A DNA stretch of 64,000 nt from Anodontia alba (Eukaryota; Mollusca; Bivalvia; Lucinida; Lucinidae): contig OZ024823.1 in NCBI GenBank assembly GCA_964016985.1, positions 114,723,459 through 114,787,458 of the forward strand, given 5' to 3'. Positions 55,701 through 59,949 of this stretch are shown one piece after another (the first letter of the stretch is position 1; every line of letters starts with the position of its first letter). Below the pieces are notes generated by a model. The model made no database searches. It was not told where the DNA came from and saw only the letters and a program-made list of their open reading frames with translations. Made by a program: the position numbers and the translations under genes.

Positions 55701-57688
55701 ACAGACTAAATAAAAACCAAGTCTGCTGTTTTCGCTTCTTTAATGTACCATATTGCTTCCTAAGGATCCCCTTTTCCAGAACTCTTTATTATAATTGTTC
55801 ACTATCTTAATACGTCTGTTTCACTACTTGTTGATGTGCATTAACCCATTGCATTTACGTCGTGTCGACTCTTCTACCACAACACTTTGGATCGGTCTAT
55901 TTCAAATAGAACGGTGTCTGGTTAGTTTTAATTACTACTATGTTTTAATGGAATTTCTTATTCAATGCAAACAGTGTGGCCCCTGATTAGACGCACGCAT
56001 CTGGGTCTGCACTGTTTGCCAAGTACCCTTTTAGGGGTATCCAGACTTGCAGCACAACTGACAAAGCAGTGAGCCCTCTACACGCCCCCTCCCCTCCCCC
56101 TCCATTCCAATGCCTGGGTTTAAACTTTATTACCAAACATACGTATATACTTTTACTCCTGATATTCGGACACCTTCTTACCATACTTTTCCTAAAATTT
56201 GAAAGTGTCCATTTTACAACGTGCTGATGTGTCTAACCTGTTGGATGAGTGGCAGGCAGTGTAGGCCCTAATCGGACTCTGCGTTTTGTGGCGTCTCATG
56301 CGAGTCTACAATGTTTGCTCGAGCCGGTCGATCAGACAACTCACAGTAAAACAGCATGAGAGAGTTATGCAAGGTGAATACCTTACTGCAACTCCCTGAT
56401 TAGACTGCGCTGATGTTCGCTAACTGCTTAGGAAAGTTTGTGCTTGATATATGCACGTCTGTTTATATTTATATACAGTGAATGAACCCTCGTTACAACG
56501 ACAACATTTGTTTTCTAAGATGTTGCCATTAAAACGAATTTGCTGTTGTAAAGAATCTTTAATGGACAGACTGAGAAGTAATAAGACCTTGTTTTTTTTT
56601 TCTTATTTCCTCATAGAACATATGTTTTGGATATTTGTTAGAATCGCCTCACTGAGGCGACTCTAACAAATATCCAAAACATATGTTGCTTGAAATTTTA
56701 ATGCAATATTCTTGCATAATTTGTCATTAACTGTTACCTATTGAGTGAAGGTTTCGTGACATTTAAATTGTCATTATAACGAATTTTGTCGTTGTACCGA
56801 GTGTCGGTATGAAGAGGGTTGACTGAACATAAGGCACGATATCATTTGGTTAAACTAGTTATACTGACTGATTTATGTCTCGCGTCCCATAAAAGGGACA
56901 CTAGCAAACAGTGTAGACCCAGATCAGACGTCACAGAACACGGTAAGAATATCAACCTACCATTCAGCCCTTCTATTGGAAATGGGCACATCCAAAGAAT
57001 TGAGATAGAAGAGTCCACGCGGCATAAATAGTCTGCCTATTTTCTTTAGGTCCTTTTCTACATAGCCTCACTACGATCTAGATACAAGGAGCTCACAGTA
57101 TTATTTTTTTTCCGTAAAGACGAACTGTCACATGTTAAAGCGTTTACAACGATGCTAATGAGAACGACCCGGGTGAACTCAATACTCAAATGCGACGATA
57201 AATAGGTTATTTAGGTCGTAAACATTTTTAACAGTGCCAAATGTATTTAACAAACTGTGTAAACATAATCAAGATAATTAAAACTTACCATTCCAAATAT
57301 TCACATTTTGAACATTTCTGAACTTGTCTACAGTATCCATTGTGTATATAGACACCAGTAACACAGACTAACGATCTAAATATAGTCCTATAGTCAAACG
57401 AATTTTCGCGGTAAGCTTAGACTATGGACACATCTAAATGTCAAACGTTTAATTTTTTAACACACATTGGATAGTATCAGATATGGACGGAAAACACAAC
57501 TTTCAAAGATGCAATATACCTACCATAAGTTTAGCACCGGAATTCAGTGATGGTGTCCGTCTGTGTGGCGTGGAAGAGAGAAGTGGTGTGCTTCTCCTCG
57601 AGGAAGTAATACTGCGCCTACTTCTTCTGCCCTCGTACTCGCAACATGTATCCACGCTCTCGCGCCCCTCCTCATTCAGCTCAGACAT
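28223..57688 (-). CDS. LRRC74A: LRRC74A-like leucine-rich repeat protein with two EF-hands (whole gene, 12 coding exons)
   Basis: Joining the exons listed below gives one uninterrupted frame of 588 residues. All 11 introns are GT-AG with matching phase. Residues 1-118: Ser/Arg- and acidic-rich, disordered. 119-182: LRRC74 head region. About 183-419: seven to eight ribonuclease-inhibitor-type LRRs (LxxLDLxxNxxxxxGAxxLxxxL), for example at 187, 219, 270, 298, 326 and 354. 420-510: linker and first EF-hand, loop 493-504 (D-D-S-S with closing E504). 511-588: second EF-hand, loop 529-540 (D-D-N-M-D with closing E540), then a charged tail. Exon order and motifs match vertebrate LRRC74A, which is usually just under 500 residues; the extra length is mostly N-terminal. 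The human protein is poorly characterised. The canonical EF loops here suggest a Ca2+-responsive protein-interaction scaffold, probably cytoplasmic since no signal peptide or membrane segment is seen. The ATG follows an acceptor directly, so a 5' UTR exon lies upstream. Confidence 0.88.
28455..28501. repeat. (GA)n microsatellite
   Basis: About 23 GA units, in the last intron of the LRRC74A-like gene near the exon-12 acceptor. Confidence 0.97.
28602..28880 (-). mobile_element. HP1 MITE copy 7
   Basis: Reverse orientation. A duplicated end motif (GGCGTGTCTTCGTAATG then GGCGTGTTTTCGTAATG to 28893) and a loose HP1 right-end piece at about 28540-28595 show a nested or rearranged insertion. Confidence 0.85.
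28895..29330 (+). repeat. DR7-like fragment and unassigned intron sequence
   Basis: Starts with the ACCGTTCCAAGGTGGTTCC core. The following ~350 bases are open on the plus strand but show no recognised domain or splice context. Confidence 0.4.
29357..29553. mobile_element. HP4 MITE
   Basis: CCACAACATTTCCTACA to TTGGAAACACTGTGCC. Lies just 3' of exon 11 in the gene's orientation. Confidence 0.75.
29600..29685 (-). CDS. LRRC74A: LRRC74A-like coding exon 11 (second EF-hand)
   Basis: Residues 511-538 plus two bases. Acceptor TATTTCAG|GCA, donor TATCA|GTAAGA, phase 2. Encodes most of a canonical EF loop (DKDKNGMIDY). Confidence 0.9.
29775..29855. repeat. HP3-type palindrome, diverged
   Basis: GCAAACAGTGCAGATCC and GACCTACACTGTTTGCC arms around a mismatched centre. 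Confidence 0.6.
30130..30168. repeat. poly-A tract
   Basis: 39 A at the junction with a DR7 copy, resembling a retroposed tail. Confidence 0.95.
30170..30640 (-). repeat. DR7 dispersed repeat, minus orientation
   Basis: CTTGAAACGGTCATTAC core, then CATCAGTGAATTGTCACAGTG and CAAAGCAAAGGTCACAATGGCG, shared with 44.0-44.25 kb. Confidence 0.6.
30700..31315 (+). repeat. DR8 units, diverged tandem pair
   Basis: The second unit is clear: ACTGCAGCTGGTGTTTT, GTAAAACGTCTCCCCG, then the segment containing the 81-bp palindrome, then AAACCGAGTCTC. The first unit ends with AAACAAAACCGAGCC near 30920. Confidence 0.6.
31151..31231. repeat. perfect 81-bp palindrome
   Basis: Two 40-base arms around one T, from AACTCGACCATCG to CGATGGTCGAGTT, with no mismatch. 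It is an inverted duplication of one DR8 segment. Confidence 0.95.
31339..31600 (-). mobile_element. HP1 MITE copy 8
   Basis: Ends directly beside exon 10 (31637) in intron 10. The right arm of the central palindrome lacks about 15 bases. Confidence 0.88.
31637..31909 (-). CDS. LRRC74A: LRRC74A-like coding exon 10 (first EF-hand)
   Basis: Residues 420-510. Acceptor ATGTTTCAG|GAC, donor AAG|GTAGCT, phase 0. After a charged linker, residues 493-504 form an EF loop with Asp at positions 1 and 3, Ser at 5 and 7 and Glu at 12. Confidence 0.92.
32222..32292. repeat. short tandem duplication
   Basis: Two consecutive copies of a ~35-base unit containing ACTATGTGAYTTAGATATTT and CTAGAGAAAAA. Confidence 0.85.
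32488..32769 (-). mobile_element. HP1 MITE copy 9
   Basis: CATTACGAAAACACGCC to GCATGTTTTCATGATG. Short insertion (ATGT) in one arm of the central palindrome. Confidence 0.88.
32990..33265 (+). mobile_element. HP1 MITE copy 10
   Basis: CATCACGAGAACATACC to GGCGTGTTTTCGTAATG. Several mismatches between the palindrome arms mark it as older. Confidence 0.88.
33369..33590. mobile_element. HP4 MITE
   Basis: GGAACAGCATTTCCTACG to TTGTAGGAAATGTTGTGCT. The interior is diverged. Confidence 0.7.
33900..34620 (-). repeat. DR7 dispersed repeat, longest copy
   Basis: Reverse complement of the 19.7-kb copy over its first part, then GCCGTAGAACGGTCAGTAG and a tail with GAGGCCGTCATTGAGTCTGAGGC that also occurs near 49.9 kb. 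Confidence 0.7.
34661..35775. repeat. 25-bp minisatellite, main array
   Basis: About 44 units of a 25-base motif (TTATATTTGCTTACATTTG then TATACG), with unit-to-unit drift. Since 25 is not a multiple of three and the motif seldom makes stops, it generates long spurious frames rich in Tyr, Ile, Cys and Phe. Confidence 0.93.
35776..36795. other. gene-free stretch inside the minisatellite locus
   Basis: AT-rich, with an AAGATGGCGTCC motif (YY1-like) at 35941 and the hairpin at 36691-36776. No exon found. Confidence 0.5.
36691..36776. repeat. hairpin with ~24-bp arms
   Basis: TATGAAACTTGTTGGGTAA and TTACCCAACAAGTTTCATA flank a ~35-base loop containing CGCCCGGGGGC. Confidence 0.85.
36797..36830. 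repeat. 25-bp minisatellite, isolated remnant
   Basis: About one unit (ATACGTTTTATTTGCCTAC), marking that the arrays on both sides were once one locus. Confidence 0.6.
36865..37936 (-). mobile_element. LINE-type retrotransposon fragment, 5'-truncated
   Basis: Minus-strand piece of a non-LTR polyprotein. 37354-37857 has the RT motif EFLFADDMAK and the downstream TYLGSTLS, DDEVNARIAKA, LKVYRSVVLPTLLYACETW. After a frameshift near 37350, 37035-37346 continues with LRWIGHVTRIPDERLPK and KKRYKDTLKASLKDFNI. The RT is truncated upstream at about 37920, inside the minisatellite. The family is one of those often mis-named craniofacial development protein 2-like; I cannot place the clade firmly. Confidence 0.85.
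37906..37936. repeat. perfect 31-bp palindrome at the LINE truncation point
   Basis: CCATTGTCACCATCC, one T, GGATGGTGACAATGG. One arm is RT coding sequence and the other is its inverted copy, abutting minisatellite. Confidence 0.9.
37937..38450. repeat. 25-bp minisatellite, second array
   Basis: About 20 units of the same motif, here more often with GCCGACATTTG. Confidence 0.92.
38725..38795. repeat. A/CAA-rich tract
   Basis: Poly-A, (CAA)n and (CAAA)n. Confidence 0.9.
38796..39515. other. intron 9, unassigned part
   Basis: Diverged HP4-like sequence at about 38850-39030 (GGCGCGGATGCACAGACT). The rest, up to exon 9, is unassigned. Confidence 0.4.
39516..39611 (-). CDS. LRRC74A: LRRC74A-like coding exon 9
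   Basis: Residues 388-419. Acceptor TATTTCAG|ATA, donor TCA|GTAAGA, phase 0. Last LRR-like unit, ending MTTLDLS. The next exon begins DVVVSPEF, as in the LDISNVLVS junction of vertebrate LRRC74A. Confidence 0.9.
39801..40083 (+). mobile_element. HP1 MITE copy 11
   Basis: CATCACGAAAACATGCC to GGCGTGTTCTCGTTATG. The central core is GCCGCGCCGAGGC. Confidence 0.9.
40200..40479 (+). mobile_element. HP1 MITE copy 12
   Basis: CATCACGAAAACATGCG to GCATGTTTTCGTAATG. It lies only ~115 bases from copy 11, in the same orientation. Confidence 0.9.
40487..40625 (+). repeat. DR7 fragment
   Basis: ACGTCTGTGCGACAGAGGTTTC, then a TGTCATTATTTGTTCCTCATCTC-type block. Confidence 0.45.
40657..40851 (-). CDS. 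LRRC74A: LRRC74A-like coding exon 8
   Basis: Residues 323-387. Acceptor with a long T-run, TTTTTACAG|GAA. Donor AAG|GTTAAA, phase 0. Two LRRs: LKSINVSMNGFSGMGAEAF and LTELDLSHNRVPEMGAGHI. Confidence 0.92.
40885..41015. repeat. MITE-like inverted repeat related to HP4
   Basis: AGCCGCAAAATGTGAAAAGG and CTCGCATTTTGCGGTTC ends, with CAGCCTGCATGGACGCGCAG inside. It lies just upstream of exon 8. Confidence 0.55.
41085..41170. repeat. HP5 hairpin repeat
   Basis: AATAATTTGATCCTC / GGGAGCAAATTATT arms, with CTCTAAAAG and CCTTTTAGAG at the flanks. Confidence 0.7.
41297..41808. mobile_element. HP3-related element split by HP1 copy 13
   Basis: Starts TTAACCCATTACGCCGA and ends ATAAATGGGTTAA. The GCAAACAGTAAAGACC / GTCTGCACTGTTTGCC hairpin is at about 41699-41776. 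Uninterrupted relatives at 54.86 and 55.84 kb show that the HP1 copy inside is a later insertion. Confidence 0.75.
41377..41652 (+). mobile_element. HP1 MITE copy 13
   Basis: CATCACGAAAACATACC to GGCGTGTTTTCGTATT. Sits inside the HP3-related element. Confidence 0.9.
42038..42339 (-). mobile_element. HP1 MITE copy 14
   Basis: CATTACGAAAACATGGC to TATGGTTTTCGTGATG. Carries a ~30-base poly-A expansion (42091-42122) in the AAAAATGAAAA segment. Confidence 0.9.
42852..42944. repeat. HP2 palindromic MITE
   Basis: CCCAGTAAGCATTC to GAATGCTAGCTGGG, with GCGGGCCGTTATCGGCCCG near the centre. Shorter loop than the 2.9-kb copy. Confidence 0.85.
43097..43264 (-). CDS. LRRC74A: LRRC74A-like coding exon 7
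   Basis: Residues 267-322. Acceptor TGTTTCAG|AAA, donor CAG|GTATTA, phase 0. Two LRRs: LKRLYLSHNNFEEKAA and LELLDISWNHFRTQGA. Confidence 0.92.
43890..44250 (-). repeat. DR7 dispersed repeat, minus orientation
   Basis: ATTAGAACGGTCAGTAG core, CGTGCGAAACCTCATCC, then GTGAAACTTCACAGTGATAC. Confidence 0.65.
44380..44429 (-). CDS. LRRC74A: LRRC74A-like coding exon 6 (50 bases)
   Basis: Residues 250 (shared Gly) to 266. Acceptor CTTATGCAG|GT, donor CAG|GTATAG, phase 0. Encodes NKLQDYGAGKICEMLQ, the second half of an LRR whose first half ends exon 5. Confidence 0.85.
44440..45255. other. intron 5, unassigned
   Basis: No exon. About 44660-44880 weakly resembles DR7 in minus orientation (CCAACGGTCAATGGC). 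Confidence 0.35.
45260..45440. repeat. A/CAA-rich tract
   Basis: Poly-A with (CAAA)n and (CAA)n, immediately beside HP1 copy 15. Confidence 0.93.
45470..45669 (-). mobile_element. HP1 MITE copy 15, truncated
   Basis: Intact TTTTCGTGATG end. The other end starts within ACGCCAATTCAAATATATT. The central hairpin is reduced to its outer stem, with the whole ACCGCC core deleted. Confidence 0.85.
45870..46110. repeat. DR8 pieces in inverted arrangement
   Basis: A plus-strand ACAGCTGGTGTTAGTACCG...CTTCTCCCCGCC piece is followed by a minus-strand piece (TTAGAAACAAAAGATTACAG, then GACTCTTTATGAGCAGTA). Confidence 0.6.
46376..46469 (-). CDS. LRRC74A: LRRC74A-like coding exon 5
   Basis: Residues 219-249 plus one base. 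Acceptor TTTGTAG|AAT, donor TCAG|GTACGT, phase 1. One LRR: NLADNRLGREGAEALCDML. Confidence 0.9.
46672..46885. repeat. HP4-like fragment
   Basis: CAGATCAGCCAGCATAACCG and CAGCCTGCGCGGATGC / GCAGGCTTGTCTGGG. Lies just downstream of exon 4 in intron 4. Confidence 0.5.
46921..47028 (-). CDS. LRRC74A: LRRC74A-like coding exon 4
   Basis: Residues 183-218. Acceptor GTTAACAG|GAC, donor GTG|GTGAGT, phase 0 at both ends. One LRR: IETLDLEGNWVENEGAIHL. Too short to appear as a long open frame. Confidence 0.9.
47050..47338 (-). mobile_element. tRNA-derived SINE, copy 1
   Basis: Minus-strand copy of the family at 59418-59713. The A box (TGGCTCAATCGG) is well kept; the B box is degenerate. The body and tail (GACAACTGCACTTCTTGAAGG; CAGTTTACCTAACCGCAC on the plus strand) match. 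It lies 20 bases upstream of exon 4, in intron 3. Confidence 0.8.
47567..47651. repeat. (CAA)n-(TAA)n compound microsatellite
   Basis: About 14 CAA/AAC units run straight into about 14 ATA units. Confidence 0.97.
47990..48180 (-). CDS. LRRC74A: LRRC74A-like coding exon 3
   Basis: Residues 119 (shared codon) to 182. Acceptor GACATTTCAG|AA completes Glu with the G from exon 2. Donor AAG|GTTAGC, phase 0. It encodes the family-typical IPATYFLRHI and HGLGPLGAKAIA segments that lead into the repeats. Confidence 0.9.
48915..49030. repeat. HP5 hairpin repeat
   Basis: CGAAAGAATTTGTTCCCTCC / GGAACAAATATTTTTTTC arms and a following CAGAGTAGACC. Confidence 0.65.
49180..49960 (-). repeat. DR7 dispersed repeat, long minus copy
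   Basis: CTTGAAACGGTCAGTAAAA core near 49570, G-rich tract at 49609-49646, then a tail with GCCGTCATGGAATCTGAGGC as in the 34-kb copy. Confidence 0.65.
49609..49646. repeat. G-rich tract
   Basis: (GT)n followed by four or more G-runs of 4-12 bases. Potential quadruplex. Confidence 0.9.
50256..50469. mobile_element. HP3 MITE, intact copy
   Basis: Perfect 20-base ends: TTAACCCTTGTCCTGCTGAA and its inverse. Inside is the ~68-base palindrome from GCAAACAGTGCAGATCC to GGATCTACACTGTT. Length 214 bases. Confidence 0.92.
50480..50760 (+). repeat. DR7 fragment
   Basis: GGCGTTTCCAATGCGGTTCC core, then the TGTTCTTCATATCTTC and GTGATTGTAGCTTTCC blocks seen at 1.1 kb. Confidence 0.55.
51120..51307. repeat. 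dispersed repeat, near-identical to 17330-17525
   Basis: Same ~185-base sequence in the same orientation. It lies ~115 bases beyond the 3' end of the Penelope-like RT. Confidence 0.8.
51421..52435 (-). pseudogene. Penelope-like element reverse transcriptase, 5'-truncated
   Basis: The open frame continues upstream of the first Met (52290) to about 52435, where a stop occurs. Motifs: SGVNQMWILKNSKELLENL, SFDFSTLYTTIPHDKL (RT A motif), GIPMGTNCAPLLADLFLYSYE (B motif), YRYIDDVLSL (C motif, catalytic YIDD), and SSYLDCYLYIDNG. The B motif and the spacing suit Penelope-like RTs rather than LINE RTs. No GIY-YIG endonuclease is visible downstream before the stop at 51421, so either it was N-terminal, as in the Naiad-type arrangement, or it is lost. 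About 338 codons are open with no interruption. It lies in intron 2 of the LRRC74A-like gene, same strand. Confidence 0.75.
52560..52735 (+). mobile_element. retrotransposon 3' end with (ATCT)n tail
   Basis: CTCTGGAGGAAATAAAGATT followed by about 16 ATCT units, a poly(A)-signal-plus-microsatellite end typical of some LINEs. No coding sequence of this element is seen upstream. Confidence 0.65.
52812..53228 (+). CDS. uncharacterised 138-codon open reading frame, doubtful
   Basis: The longest plus-strand frame in intron 2. The middle (about residues 25-105) is charged and protein-like, with Cys at CHLACEDYPNCAKC, but the C-terminal third is low-quality. No domain recognised, no splice context. 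It could be a decayed mobile-element frame. Confidence 0.2.
   Translation: MKINFATFFSNDVLNNVFHTKMMPKTCHLACEDYPNCAKCIELAFSTYVLHGSRIEMAKKEIFRKQVENSKITETADEETSAGELQQNSLEKLLLAGFNNCYSNIGYQFIFYCYHASIYILMLQRGRLYLSNKIKDQM
53261..53297. repeat. (ACC)n-(AAC)n microsatellite
   Basis: About nine ACC units then a few AAC. Confidence 0.95.
53472..53748 (+). mobile_element. HP1 MITE copy 16
   Basis: CATCACGAAAAGATACC to GGCGTGTTTTCGTAATG. The outer third of the arms has paired drift (ACTCATTAGAACC against GGTTCTAACGAATACT). Confidence 0.9.
54218..54285 (+). repeat. HP1-related diverged hairpin
   Basis: GTGTACTCATAAGAATCGCTC, then TATCGAGGCGATTCTAATGA. Matches the HP1 centre with ACCGCC replaced by ATCGCT on one side and GGCGGT by GGCGAT on the other. 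Confidence 0.6.
54622..54811 (-). CDS. LRRC74A: LRRC74A-like coding exon 2
   Basis: Residues 56-118 plus one base. Acceptor GAATTTCAG|CGA, phase 0. Donor GATG|GTGCGT, phase 1. Very acidic (DEDDDD, DTDYETDLEMDYD), like the acidic start of vertebrate LRRC74A. Confidence 0.8.
54857..55045. repeat. HP3-related element
   Basis: TAACCCATTTAAGCCGAG start, GACTCTTCCACC, TGCAAACAGTGTAGACC, end GCTTAAATATGTTCAA. Here the hairpin is deleted. Confidence 0.6.
55495..55730 (-). repeat. DR8 unit, minus orientation
   Basis: GGTTGCCTTTGAAAACAAAG, AGGAGACTCAATCTTATT, GCATACGCCCCCTAACACAG: reverse complement of the 31-kb unit, then a plus-strand-like AATAAAAACCAAGTC tail. Confidence 0.55.
55842..56055. repeat. 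HP3-related element
   Basis: TTAACCCATTGCATTTACG start, GCAAACAGTGTGGCCCC and GGGTCTGCACTGTTTGCC hairpin arms, then CCCTTTTAGGGG. Confidence 0.65.
56476..56826. mobile_element. pogo/Tigger-like MITE carrying an HP1-type hairpin
   Basis: CAGTGAATGAACCCTCGTTAC at the left. On the other strand from the right edge, CAGTCAACCCTCTTCATACC. Subterminal GACAACATTTG / ACGAATTTTGTCGTTGT motifs face each other. The hairpin at 56623-56690 lies in the middle. Confidence 0.6.
56623..56690. repeat. HP1-related hairpin with both arms diverged
   Basis: CATATGTTTTGGATATTTG, TTAGAATCGCCTCACTGAGG, then CGACTCTAACAAATATCC and AAAACATATG. It is flanked by CTTATTTC and TTGAAATTTTAATG like the HP1 centre. Confidence 0.75.
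56850..57035. repeat. HP3-related element, rearranged
   Basis: CCCATAAAAGGGACACTAGC, then AACAGTGTAGACCCAGATCAG, then GAAATGGGCACATCCAAAG and AGAAGAGTCCACGCGGC: HP3-related parts in minus order. Confidence 0.5.
57289..57340 (-). CDS. candidate alternative first exon of the LRRC74A-like gene
   Basis: ATG at 57340 opens a 17-codon frame (MDTVDKFRNVQ...) that ends at a perfect donor, AATG|GTAAGTTT, in phase 1. It lies within intron 1. Phase 1 fits exon 3 (skipping exon 2, which needs phase 0) and would give a protein lacking the acidic N-terminus. It could also be chance. Confidence 0.3.
57524..57688 (-). CDS. LRRC74A: LRRC74A-like coding exon 1
   Basis: Residues 1-55, beginning MSELNEEGRE. 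TTTTCTAG directly precedes the ATG, implying an intron in the 5' UTR. Donor is ATG|GTAGGT, phase 0. The composition is Arg/Ser-rich, with RRSRRSITSSRR a plausible phosphorylation-rich stretch. Confidence 0.75.
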
Positions 57689-57699
57689 CTAGAAAATAC

Positions 57700-58160
57700 A
57701 CATTTTGATGATTTTTGTCAGAATTATGCAAAGGGAGATATGTTTTTGCAGTCAGAAAATTGCTTTCCTATATTTGAAGTTTTAGCTTTTAGCTTACTGC
57801 GTAAAAAATTCAGCAAATGATACTTATTTTTCCCCAGAAAATAGGCTTTAACATGTCATGCAAATTGACTCTTAAGGAGACAAATTGCTTGAAATGTCAA
57901 AGCATATTTCCTGGGGAAAATATCATTACTTTATCGTCTGCTGAATTGCCCAGAGAGTTGTAACGGTTAAGGTAAATGTATGCATTTGGGCGGTTTTGTC
58001 ACAGCGTTTACAGACAGTAAATTTTCTCCCTAGTATTTGAAACGTTTGCAACATTGGGTTACTCTTAAAAGAAAATAAAACAATCCCAGAGGAAAAAGTT
58101 TTTCTTTTAAGAGTAAATCCAATGAAAAGCGACGTCAATATTCCCATGCCAGATTTGATC
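57700..58160. other. upstream region of the LRRC74A-like gene
   Basis: The promoter or 5' UTR exon should lie near or beyond here, but no core promoter motif is convincing. An HP5-type hairpin (TCTTAAAAGAAAATAAAAC / GTTTTTCTTTTAAGAG) is at about 58048-58105. Confidence 0.35.
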
Positions 58161-58165
58161 AGTGA

Positions 58166-58433
58166 CATCACGAAAACACGCCTATATAATTTTGACCCCC
58201 TTAAACCCCACTTTTATATAGTAAAACTGGGGTATACATTATTTTTCTTATTTAGCTAAAAAACAAAGATTCTGGGTACTCGCTAGAACCGCCTCGCCGA
58301 GGCGGTTCTAACGAGTACCTACAATCTATGTTTTGTGCAGAAATATGAAAAATATCAGAATTTTTTATCTGAAAATTTTCCTTTTTTGGTTGTAAAGTTT
58401 TCAATATATTTGAATAGATGTGTTTTCGTAATG
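58166..58433 (+). mobile_element. HP1 MITE copy 17
   Basis: CATCACGAAAACACGCC to GATGTGTTTTCGTAATG. The GGGGTTTACAGGGG part is shortened. Confidence 0.9.
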
Positions 58434-58519
58434 ATGATCATGCTTTCGATGTGATTAGTTTGAGAGCTGCTTAGTAGACGATATTGGCAAAGCGTAAAAC
58501 CCAAGATAATGTTTGATCA

Positions 58520-58890
58520 AATTGTAAATTGTTATACAATCGACTATTGTTATCTCGACTTCGTTTATCTCGAATAACCACTCGAAGTGAAAATCTGGTC
58601 CCTATTAAACATGGAAACTATCAACAGGTAACAAAATATTGTGGAAAAGAGGAGTAATTGCTCCCGAGGAGCAATTTCTCCTCTTTTCCAAAATATTTTC
58701 AATACACTTAACTCTCGCTATCTCAAACACTGATAACTCAAACTATTGTTTAAGTCAAATTAGACTTTTAATAATTTTGGTTTAGTTTTGCTTTATTCAC
58801 ATTTAAACTCCTGTTATCTCAATCTACTGTTATCTCAAAGTGAAAAAATTATGGTCCCTTAGCATTTGAGATAACGAGAGTCCACTGTAT
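58520..58890. mobile_element. pogo/Tigger-like MITE with nested hairpin
   Basis: The minus-strand end reads CAGTGGACTCTCGTTATCTC. Internally TATCTCGA / GAGATAAC motifs recur on both sides, and GGTCCCT occurs near both edges. A hairpin (GGAAAAGAGGAGTAATTGC / GCAATTTCTCCTCTTTTCC) sits at about 58636-58690. Confidence 0.6.
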
Positions 58891-59164
58891 GGTGTGCGCC
58901 ATAGAAAAAAAGGTGTTTTCGCGCTGACAGCGAAGATCCATCTCCACCTGCGTATTCGCGCAGTCTGATTCGATCACAGGTGAATTTACTGGCTACTGTA
59001 GAACGTAACAATGGAAAGATGAGATTGTAAGGATGTGCAGGTTGATCTGAATCTGAACATATCATATATGCTGCAGGACACCATTTCAATTAAAAAACAT
59101 TAAAAATTTCCAACTATGTTTTCAATTAAGAATTGATTTGTTTTTCGTTTCACCGAGCAGTGAA

Positions 59165-59247
59165 TGAAAAAAACCGTAGGACGCTATGCGGGATGCGCGT
59201 AGCGCATTCATGCACAATAGCGTCCTTTTTTTTTTTTTTTTTTTTTC
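59165..59247. repeat. short fold-back ending in a T-run
   Basis: GAAAAAAACCGTAGGACGCTAT pairs with ATAGCGTCC and a 24-base T-run. CGCGTAGCGC lies in the loop. Confidence 0.6.
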
Positions 59248-59417
59248 ATTAATGGCTCAATAAAATGAAGAAAAAAATCAATTGGTAGAATTAATTTTCT
59301 GTTTGAAATTTTCATAAATTCGCTTCAGAAATTGTAAAAGCGTTGTATTTTTACTCTGAAAGCGGCAGGTCGGTAAGAATATTTAATTCGGTACGTTTAT
59401 TTACCTGAGCTTTGTTT

Positions 59418-59713
59418 GTGTTGAGGTTTTACGGCCCAGTCAACCCAATGGGCTCATGTCGAGCGCGGTCAGTTTACCTAACCACACGTTTACTGGGCAG
59501 GCTTAGTCCTCTAAGCGGTTAACCAGTATTGTGCACATTCTTTCGCCAGAAACTGACAACTGCCCTTCTTGAATCAGCGGAAGGGAGAGAATGACCGTAG
59601 AAAATATTTCATGATCAATCTCCACGAAAGAATGTTGCCGACCTCGGCGGGGGTTGAACCCGCGAGCTCCTGGTCTCCAGTCGGACGGCGCATCCAACTG
59701 AGCCACCGAGGCT
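59418..59713 (-). mobile_element. tRNA-derived SINE, copy 2
   Basis: The head on the minus strand starts GCCTCGGTGGCTCAGTTGG with a perfect pol III A box (59694-59705). The B box GGTTCAACCCC is at 59650-59660. The body follows (ATTCTTTCGTGGAGATTG...) with a 3' part shared with 47050-47338. The cloverleaf is not intact at the anticodon arm, so this is a SINE head, not a functional tRNA gene. Confidence 0.85.
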
Positions 59714-59949
59714 GACATTTACCTGAGCTTAACACCATGTTAGTGATAGACGCTGAGCTTAACACCATGTTAGTGATAGACGCTAAAACGCATTTTTGAC
59801 GATCTTTCAAATTTGCATGATACAAGAAAAGCCCAATAACAGCCAAGAATAAAATCATTTTTCTAAGTTTTATTCTTTCGATTGTGAGTGAGATTATCAG
59901 CGACATGTCGGACCTCTGGCGTTGGGTTTTACCACAAATGGTGCAGTCC

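Noticed and set aside
59640..59713. Possible functional tRNA gene
   Set aside because: A and B boxes are present, but the anticodon arm does not form a proper stem and 7-base loop, and a related degenerate copy with the same 3' body exists at 47 kb. This makes it a SINE.
59503..59718. Minus-strand frame starting MSASVAQLDAPSDWRPGARGF
   Set aside because: It is a translation of the tRNA-derived SINE head and body.
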